A DNA stretch of 42,985 nucleotides from a bacterium (GTDB taxonomy: Bacteria > Chloroflexota > Anaerolineae > Epilineales > Epilineaceae), in NCBI GenBank assembly GCA_003576755.1, contig QEVT01000014.1:1-42985 (forward strand), written 5' to 3'. Of this stretch, positions 42,676 to 42,985 are shown one piece after another. The notes under the pieces were generated by a model. It had not been told where the DNA came from, did no database searches, and saw nothing but the letters and a program-made list of their open reading frames with translations. Position 1 is the first letter of the stretch, and every line of letters starts with the position of its first letter. The translations under genes and the position numbers were made by a program.

Positions 42676-42944
42676 GCGTGCCGGGGCCGTAGCGCGACCT
42701 GCGCCCCGCCGAACGACACGGGCATCATGGCGACGGTCCCTGCCGTGGTCGTCATCGCCCCGGCGCCGAGCGCCACCGTGCGGTGGCGCGGGTCGTCGAG
42801 GCCGGTCATGCGAAGGCGCGCATGCCCCGTAGACCACCCAGTGGGTCGACCACGAGCCGGCCGATTCGACCTCGCGGTTAGGCGATATTTAACGCTCGAT
42901 CGCCCCCATCCCGTGGTAAACTCCGCGGTGGAGGGCTTGTGCGC
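42676..42944. other. Intergenic region
   Basis: About 270 bases with no supported gene. A minus-strand open frame overlaps the toxin gene and lacks a credible start. The AT-richer patch near 42880-42920 (GATATTTAAC, then GTGGTAAACT) looks like promoter sequence for the gene starting at 42945, with -10 TAAACT; the -35 is unclear. Confidence 0.5.
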
Positions 42945-42985
42945 ATGTCGATCCGCTCGCATCGCCTTCGCCCCCGCACCCTCGT
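42945..42985 (+). CDS. Start of a gene, cut by the right edge
   Basis: ATG 42945 is preceded by GGAGGG 9 nt upstream and a TAAACT -10-like box. Only 13 codons remain (MSIRSHRLRPRTL), rich in Arg, which could begin a signal peptide. No function can be given. Confidence 0.42.
   Translation, partial: MSIRSHRLRPRTL

Noticed and set aside
42558..42962. 134-residue minus-strand frame overlapping the toxin gene
   Set aside because: It runs antisense to the toxin and the following promoter, with no domain or ribosome site.
1..42985. CRISPR arrays, rRNA and tRNA genes
   Set aside because: I found no regularly spaced direct repeats and no recognisable RNA genes.

Overview
This 43-kb, very GC-rich window most resembles a member of the Chloroflexota (Anaerolineae/Ardenticatenia-like). 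Three things point that way: secreted proteins with Thr-Pro-rich C-termini ending in 'VYLP' motifs, promoters of the TTGACA-n17/18-TACAAT type, and the overall gene mix. The assignment is inference from sequence style, not a database result.

Layout. (1) 1-5300: the start of a leftward exported protein, then one large secreted repeat protein with an internal dockerin. This gene is bracketed by two oppositely oriented copies of a ~110-bp cloverleaf-like dispersed repeat. (2) 5284-18672: a leftward, tightly overlapping six-gene defence-type operon. From its promoter it reads: SNF2 helicase with a DUF3883 end; DUF262-HNH protein fused to an AlbA_2 domain; DUF1156 adenine methylase; RecF/SMC-like ATPase; DUF4276 TOPRIM-like protein; DUF499 AAA ATPase. 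The methylase is split by two tandem duplications (37 bp and 7 bp). Removing one unit of each restores one open frame of exactly 1004 codons. The DUF499 C-terminus is encoded by the downstream copy of the dispersed repeat. (3) 18.7-20.6 kb: a gene-poor stretch with a decayed transposase-like gene. (4) 20693-32542: a rightward three-gene operon (499, 1612 and 1824 aa) behind a strong promoter whose spacer is filled by a perfect 8-bp-arm dyad. Its products lack signal peptides. The third combines LamG, beta/gamma-crystallin-like and YWTD-propeller-like modules, and the last two end in long helical tails. I do not recognise it as a described system, and it is the best candidate for something new. 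(5) 32743-36034: Rieske protein, full-length cytochrome b and a membrane-anchored octaheme cytochrome of the hydroxylamine oxidoreductase family, with overlapping or closely spaced genes. This looks like a bc-type complex with a multihaem subunit, as in anammox bacteria. (6) 36031-42985: S9 peptidase, MeaB-type GTPase, HtrA/DegP-like protease, an APH-fold kinase, a ribbon-helix-helix/PIN toxin-antitoxin pair and the start of one more gene.

How the parts work together. The defence operon has one clear promoter and stop/start overlaps at most junctions, so its genes are probably translationally coupled. The ATPase/DUF4276 pair looks like a module nested between the methylase and DUF499. The respiratory trio should pass electrons from quinol through cytochrome b and the Rieske centre to the octaheme protein, or the reverse. 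The peptidase and GTPase genes continue the same transcript by overlaps but have no obvious respiratory role.
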